From: Vibrio gazogenes
Lineage (GTDB): Bacteria; Pseudomonadota; Gammaproteobacteria; Enterobacterales; Vibrionaceae
NCBI RefSeq assembly: GCF_002196515.1
Contig: NZ_CP018836.1
Coordinates: 248,001 to 312,000 of the forward strand
Length of the DNA: 64,000 nucleotides
Reading direction: 5' to 3'
The notes below the pieces were generated by a model, which was given only the letters and a program-made list of their open reading frames with translations, was not told the origin of the DNA and ran no database searches. Both the position numbers and the translations under genes were made by a program. Shown here piece after piece: positions 60,171 through 64,000 of the stretch. How positions within the stretch are numbered: position 1 is the first letter of the stretch; each line of letters starts with the position of its first letter.

Positions 60171-61193
60171 ATGACAATCACAAAACAAGACAGAATCCTC
60201 GGCACTTTTTATGGTCAAGCACTTGGTGACTCAATGGGGATGCCTTCAGAGTTATGGCCCCGTCATCGAGTGAAAGCGCATTTTGGTTGGATCGACCGCT
60301 TTTTGGATGGTCCACAAGAAAATAATGCAGCGTGCTACTTTACTGCCTGCCAGTTTACGGATGATACATCAATGGCTTTGGCACTAGCCGATGCCATTAT
60401 CGCGTGTGATGGCAACATCGTTCCTGAAGTGATTGCCCGCAATGTTTTAAACTGGGCTGAGGGATTTGATGCATTTAACAAGAACATATTCGGTCCAAGC
60501 TCTAAAGCTGCGATGCGTGCCATTAAAGACGGAACACCAATCGACGCGCTTGAAAATAATGGCGTGACCAATGGTGCGGCTATGCGTGTGTCCCCGATGG
60601 GATGCCTGTTACCTGCGACAAACCTGGATCGTTTTATCGAACAAGTCGCGCTTGCTTCTAGTCCGACCCACAAATCTGATGTCGCTATTGCAGGGGCTGT
60701 CGTGGTTGCATGGGCGGTTTCAAAAGCGATTGATGGTCACTGCTGGTCTGCAATCAAAGATCAACTGCCAGCCATTGCACTGGCTGCGCAAACAAAACAT
60801 ATCACAACGTTCAGTGCATCGATGGCATCTCGTGTCGAACTGGCATTGAGTGCAGCGGGTGAATCTGGTGGTATTGAAACGCGCATGGACAAAATCTACA
60901 ACTTAATCGGTGCCGGTGTCAGTACAATTGAGTCTGTCCCCGCAGCGGTTGCCATGGTTGAAATAGCTGAAACCGACCCGAACCGTTGTGCGATTTTATG
61001 TGCCAACCTTGGAGGTGATACCGATACGATTGGTGCCATGGCAACTGCAATCTGTGGTGCTCTGAACGGTGTGCAAGGCATCGATGCCTCTTTAAAGCAG
61101 CAACTGGATCAGAAAAACCAACTCGATTTTGATCAATACGCACGTCAATTCCTTTCTCTGAGAGCAATAAAGGAGCAGGATGATGCCTCATAA
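60171..61193 (+). CDS. yegU: ADP-ribosylglycohydrolase family protein, YegU-like
   Basis: A 340-residue member of the ADP-ribosylglycohydrolase (DraG/ARH) family. The dinuclear metal site is represented by FTDDTSMALAL (about 61-71) and GGDTDTIGAMA (about 280-290), both fully conserved. Relatives cleave N- or O-glycosidic bonds to ADP-ribose; in this gene context a free nucleoside or ribosyl compound is as likely. The ATG at 60171 begins TITKQDRILGTFYGQALGDS, the usual start; a GTG or TTG a few codons earlier is open. Its last codons overlap the kinase start by 14 bases, so the two are coupled. Confidence 0.88.
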   Translation: MTITKQDRILGTFYGQALGDSMGMPSELWPRHRVKAHFGWIDRFLDGPQENNAACYFTACQFTDDTSMALALADAIIACDGNIVPEVIARNVLNWAEGFDAFNKNIFGPSSKAAMRAIKDGTPIDALENNGVTNGAAMRVSPMGCLLPATNLDRFIEQVALASSPTHKSDVAIAGAVVVAWAVSKAIDGHCWSAIKDQLPAIALAAQTKHITTFSASMASRVELALSAAGESGGIETRMDKIYNLIGAGVSTIESVPAAVAMVEIAETDPNRCAILCANLGGDTDTIGAMATAICGALNGVQGIDASLKQQLDQKNQLDFDQYARQFLSLRAIKEQDDAS

Positions 61194-62133
61194 CGCATTA
61201 ATACAATTGGTTCCGACCCTTAGCAACCAACGTCAGCTATGTCTGCTGGGAGCTGCGGTGATCGACATTGTGACCGAAACGCCAAGCTTACCGAAGCGTG
61301 GTGAAGACATTGAAATTCAGGAAAAAGGGATTCATGTCGGTGGATGTGCGCTCAATATCGCGATTGCGATCCAAAGGCTCGGACTCCAATCGGTGAATGC
61401 TTTGCCTATCGGTCATGGTCAGTGGGCGGATCTGATTCGTCACGCGATGGCAGACAAAGGGTTGAGCAGCTGCTTTGAAGATCATAGTGGCGATAATGGA
61501 TGGTGCCTTGCCCTTGTTGAGCCGGATGGGGAGCGGACTTTTCTTTCTGTCTGTGGTGTCGAGAACAACTGGCATCGCGACAACCTGAATCAACTGGCAC
61601 TCGATAAAGATGCGATCATTTATTTATCTGGTTATCAGTTGGCGTCTGCATCGGGTGAAGAAATCATTACTTGGTTGGAAACTTTACCGGATACCCATCT
61701 GCTGTTTATCGACTTCGGACCAAGAATCGCGGATATTCATGCGATACTTCTGGAGCGTCTGTTGGCACTCAAACCGATCATTTCATTAAACCGACAAGAA
61801 GCACAACAACTGGGGATGCAAGATAGTCGGCAGTTTGTTGAACAATGGTTTTCGCGCTACGGTTGTCCGCTGATCTTGCGTATTGACAGCGATGGTGCAT
61901 TCTTCAATAACGGTGAATCGTGCGGCACTGTTGAACCATTTCCGGCCAAAGTTGTTGATACCATTGGTGCCGGTGACTCTCATGCTGGTGGTGTTTTGGC
62001 TGGATTAAGTTCAGGCTGGGATCTTGCAGATGCTGTTTTGTTGGGAAATGCCGTAGCATCTTATGTGGTCAGTCATGAAGGGGGAGATTGCGCTCCAAGT
62101 GTCGAGCAAATTGTAAACTATTTACGTGCGTGA
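61180..62133 (+). CDS. yegV: PfkB-family carbohydrate kinase, YegV-like
   Basis: A 317-residue ribokinase-family sugar kinase. Near the N-terminus is LGAAVIDIVTETPSLPKRGED and HVGGCALNIAIAIQRLG (substrate site); near the C-terminus is the anion-hole and catalytic base motif DTIGAGDSHAGG. It phosphorylates a sugar or nucleoside with ATP. It starts inside the end of the glycohydrolase gene, with AAGGAG in front of the ATG pair at 61180/61183. With the permease and glycohydrolase it suggests a path: import of a ribosylated compound, cleavage, and phosphorylation of the sugar. This path is inference. Confidence 0.88.
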   Translation: MMPHNALIQLVPTLSNQRQLCLLGAAVIDIVTETPSLPKRGEDIEIQEKGIHVGGCALNIAIAIQRLGLQSVNALPIGHGQWADLIRHAMADKGLSSCFEDHSGDNGWCLALVEPDGERTFLSVCGVENNWHRDNLNQLALDKDAIIYLSGYQLASASGEEIITWLETLPDTHLLFIDFGPRIADIHAILLERLLALKPIISLNRQEAQQLGMQDSRQFVEQWFSRYGCPLILRIDSDGAFFNNGESCGTVEPFPAKVVDTIGAGDSHAGGVLAGLSSGWDLADAVLLGNAVASYVVSHEGGDCAPSVEQIVNYLRA

Positions 62134-62324
62134 TTCATTGATGGTACCTGATTGATTGTGTTTGATTCGAGAGGTGAAGTGCAAACTGAAAACTTCAAAA
62201 CGGAATTAATGAAACCAAAACTGAGAGCTAGATCACCTCAAATTGAGCGCTTCATCTTACTCTTCATGTACCCATTGATAATATCAGTTATACTGGCTGC
62301 ATTACTGATAGAAATTAGAGCCTT

Positions 62325-63065
62325 ATGACAACATACCAGTCTCTTATCGAACTTATCCATGCACGTATTGAGCAGCAGGATAAATCGCCGCTCTATCTCA
62401 AGATTGCTGAGTCTGTTAAACATGCGATGCAACAGCATATCCTGAAAGGTGGTGATTTTATCCCAACTGAGCGAGAGTTTGGTGAATTACTTGGGGTCTC
62501 AAGAATTACGGTAAGAAAAGCATTCGATTTACTGGATAAGGACGGGGTGATTGTACGTTCTCGTGGTTTGGGAACCATGATCAGTGAAACGGTTGAATAC
62601 TCAGGGAAGACGGCAACCAGTTTTTCACAGCAAGTCGTGTTGACCGGAAAAAAACCTGACACCTTGTGGATTAAAAAAGATACCGTGTCTTGCTCAGCCG
62701 ACATTGCGAAAACACTCGACATCAAGCAAGGTGAACAAGTGTTTCTGCTAAAGCGAGTGCGTTATATTGATGAACAAGCTGTCTCTATCGAAGAGTCTTA
62801 TGTTCCATCAGCGTTGATCCATGACCCCGATGAAATTCAGTTGTCGCTCTACGACTATTTTCAAAGTCAGAATATTACACCTTCCCGCACTCAAAGCCGG
62901 GTGTCAGCTAAAATGCCAACCGAAGAATCACTTGAGAAGCTCAATATCGATGAACAGACTCCTGTTCTTTTGATTGAGCAAACGGCATTCGATAATACTG
63001 GCCGACCCATTGAGTACAGTATTAACCATTGTCGTGGCGATTTGTATGTGTTTGTCAGCGAATAG
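62325..63065 (+). CDS. yegW: GntR-family regulator with UTRA domain, YegW-like
   Basis: A 246-residue regulator. The N-terminal winged helix (about 20-85) has LKGGDFIPTEREFGELLGVS and RITVRKAFDLLDKDGVI; the C-terminal UTRA domain (about 100-243) has FLLKRVRYIDEQAVSIEESYVP. HutC-type GntR regulators respond to small-molecule ligands. It is on the same strand as the cassette, 191 bases after the kinase, with its own likely promoter, and is the probable controller of the permease-glycohydrolase-kinase genes. Confidence 0.88.
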   Translation: MTTYQSLIELIHARIEQQDKSPLYLKIAESVKHAMQQHILKGGDFIPTEREFGELLGVSRITVRKAFDLLDKDGVIVRSRGLGTMISETVEYSGKTATSFSQQVVLTGKKPDTLWIKKDTVSCSADIAKTLDIKQGEQVFLLKRVRYIDEQAVSIEESYVPSALIHDPDEIQLSLYDYFQSQNITPSRTQSRVSAKMPTEESLEKLNIDEQTPVLLIEQTAFDNTGRPIEYSINHCRGDLYVFVSE

Positions 63066-63092
63066 TGGTTGTTCGTTGCTTCATTCTGATAG

Positions 63093-63124
63093 TCAATAGC
63101 CAGCAATATATTGCTGGCTATTGA
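63093..63124. repeat. Perfect 32-bp palindrome between convergent genes
   Basis: Each arm is 16 bases (TCAATAGCCAGCAATA and its exact complement TATTGCTGGCTATTGA), with no loop bases left over. It lies between the GntR gene and the convergent reductase gene. No T run follows on either strand, yet such a hairpin could still end or stabilise both transcripts. Confidence 0.7.
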
Positions 63125-63145
63125 GGTTAAATGATGGTGCATCTA

Positions 63146-64000
63146 CTAAGCTGTAGCGAACTGATAAGTACGATATCCACCGATCAAGTTACGTGCTTTG
63201 AAGCCATTATTCACAAGCTGACGATAAGCGACATTACCGCGTAACCCGACTTGACAGTAAATAATGATCTCTTTGTCTTTCGGTAACTCATGCATACGCT
63301 GGCGGAGTTGATCGACCGGAATATTAACGCCCCCTGGCAGATAACCGTTTTGTAACTCGCTGGGATTACGGATATCGAGTAACAACTGGTCGGCAGTCAG
63401 GTGATCAATTTCGTCAAAATGAATTGCTACAGCATCACCTTTCATCAGGTTACTTGCGACAAATGCGGCTTGGTTAATCACGTCTTTCGCACTACCGTAA
63501 GGTGGCGCGTAAGTCAGCTCAAGGTGTTGTAGCTGCTCGACCGTCATTCCTGCACGCTGCGCCACAGCCATGACGTCGATGCGTTTATCAATGCCATCTT
63601 TACCCACTGCTTGTGCACCGAAAATCTTGCCTGATTTTGGATCGAACAGCATTTTGAACGACACCACTTCGGCACCCGGATAGTAACTCGCGTGACTCGC
63701 TGTGTGGACATACACTTTTTCGTACTCGGTCCCATCACGTTTGAGCTGTTTCTCATTCTTACCCGTTGAGGCCACCGCTAAATCGAAGATCTTACAAATC
63801 GCAGTGCCTTGAGTGCCCTGATACGTTTCGTGACGACCAAGCATATTGTCTGCCGCCATCCGGCCCTGACGGTTTGCTGGGCCCGCTAAAGGAACCAGTG
63901 TTGGTTTGCCGGTGACGAAGTCTTTCTCTTCGATAGCATCACCCACGGCGTAAATCGATGGATCGCTCGTTTGCATGTATTCATTGGTGTAAATGCCGCC
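63146..64000 (-). CDS. CoA-disulfide-reductase-like flavoprotein with rhodanese domain, cut by window end
   Basis: The frame is open to the window end, so the N-terminal part (FAD domain and active-site Cys) is outside; 284 C-terminal residues are seen. They hold the end of the NAD/FAD domain (SIYAVGDAIEEKDFVTGKP), the dimerisation domain of pyridine nucleotide-disulfide reductases (from about FDLAVASTGKNEKQL), and a C-terminal rhodanese domain with LLDIRNPSEL and the active loop IIYCQVGLRGNVAYR. The architecture is that of CoA-disulfide reductase/persulfide reductase fusions, which handle CoA or sulfane sulfur. The ATG at 63976 is internal, not the start. Confidence 0.87.
   Translation of the reverse strand, partial: GGIYTNEYMQTSDPSIYAVGDAIEEKDFVTGKPTLVPLAGPANRQGRMAADNMLGRHETYQGTQGTAICKIFDLAVASTGKNEKQLKRDGTEYEKVYVHTASHASYYPGAEVVSFKMLFDPKSGKIFGAQAVGKDGIDKRIDVMAVAQRAGMTVEQLQHLELTYAPPYGSAKDVINQAAFVASNLMKGDAVAIHFDEIDHLTADQLLLDIRNPSELQNGYLPGGVNIPVDQLRQRMHELPKDKEIIIYCQVGLRGNVAYRQLVNNGFKARNLIGGYRTYQFATA

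Overview
The window reads as part of a Vibrionaceae genome, most likely the second chromosome of a Vibrio. The basis is the close family-level resemblance of many proteins (Tdh, Kbl, RNase II, DeaD, ClcA, DUF3024, the PHB genes) to Vibrio proteins, and a gene content that in Vibrio usually sits on chromosome II. This placement rests on recalled protein sequences, not on a database search. No rRNA or tRNA gene was seen. Two genes are cut by the window ends: helD at the left and a CoA-disulfide-reductase/rhodanese protein at the right.

Layout. 1-3.6 kb: end of helD, mgsA and glgC (overflow and glycogen metabolism), with a possible sRNA between mgsA and glgC, then a membrane-anchored SH3 protein. 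4.1-8.4 kb: a polyhydroxybutyrate operon phaB-phaA-phasin-phaC with a terminator inside it, before the synthase. 8.6-14.2 kb: an RbgA/YlqF GTPase, a CobW/YjiA metallochaperone GTPase, clcA, a PstS-like binding protein and a DUF3024 protein. 14.4-18.9 kb: divergent rnb and deaD (RNA turnover and RNA helicase). 19-23.2 kb: bglA with a LacI-type operator and CRP-like site, then kbl-tdh (threonine to glycine). 23.5-33.6 kb: signalling genes (dCACHE chemoreceptor, CHASE-GGDEF, two-PAS BdlA-like transducer, EAL phosphodiesterase) mixed with a Nudix hydrolase, an ABC-F ATPase and azoR.

33.7-43.9 kb is the most accessory part. It holds two small secreted proteins of similar design, a LuxR-type regulator above a pair of homologous proteins that may belong to the AidA/PixA group, a PhoD-type phosphatase, a GH43 arabinanase, an AT-rich acyltransferase and, next to it, a decayed piece of a type I-E cas1 gene. 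Copies of a GGACAGRC repeat are scattered through this part and recur at 54.5 kb. 41.4-48.3 kb: a GNAT-nitrilase fusion, dbpA, rhlE, a lipoprotein and a small P-loop kinase preceded by a truncated DUF4440-like mini-ORF.

49-58.6 kb is redox metabolism: an FdhF/YdeP molybdopterin oxidoreductase facing an Fe-S flavoprotein of the GltD type, a DUF3750 lipoprotein, and ahpC-ahpF divergent from a glutathione-independent formaldehyde dehydrogenase, with two perfect OxyR-type half-sites between them. 58.8-63.1 kb: a four-gene cassette (MFS nucleoside-type permease, ADP-ribosylglycohydrolase, PfkB kinase, GntR regulator) matching the E. coli yegT-yegU-yegV/yegW set.

The least expected items are the cas1 remnant, the LuxR/AidA-PixA-like locus with its dyad, the 405-bp non-coding segment bounded by 15-bp inverted repeats before the YdeP gene, and the OxyR-type sites shared by ahpC and the formaldehyde dehydrogenase gene. 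I saw no intact defence system and no CRISPR array.
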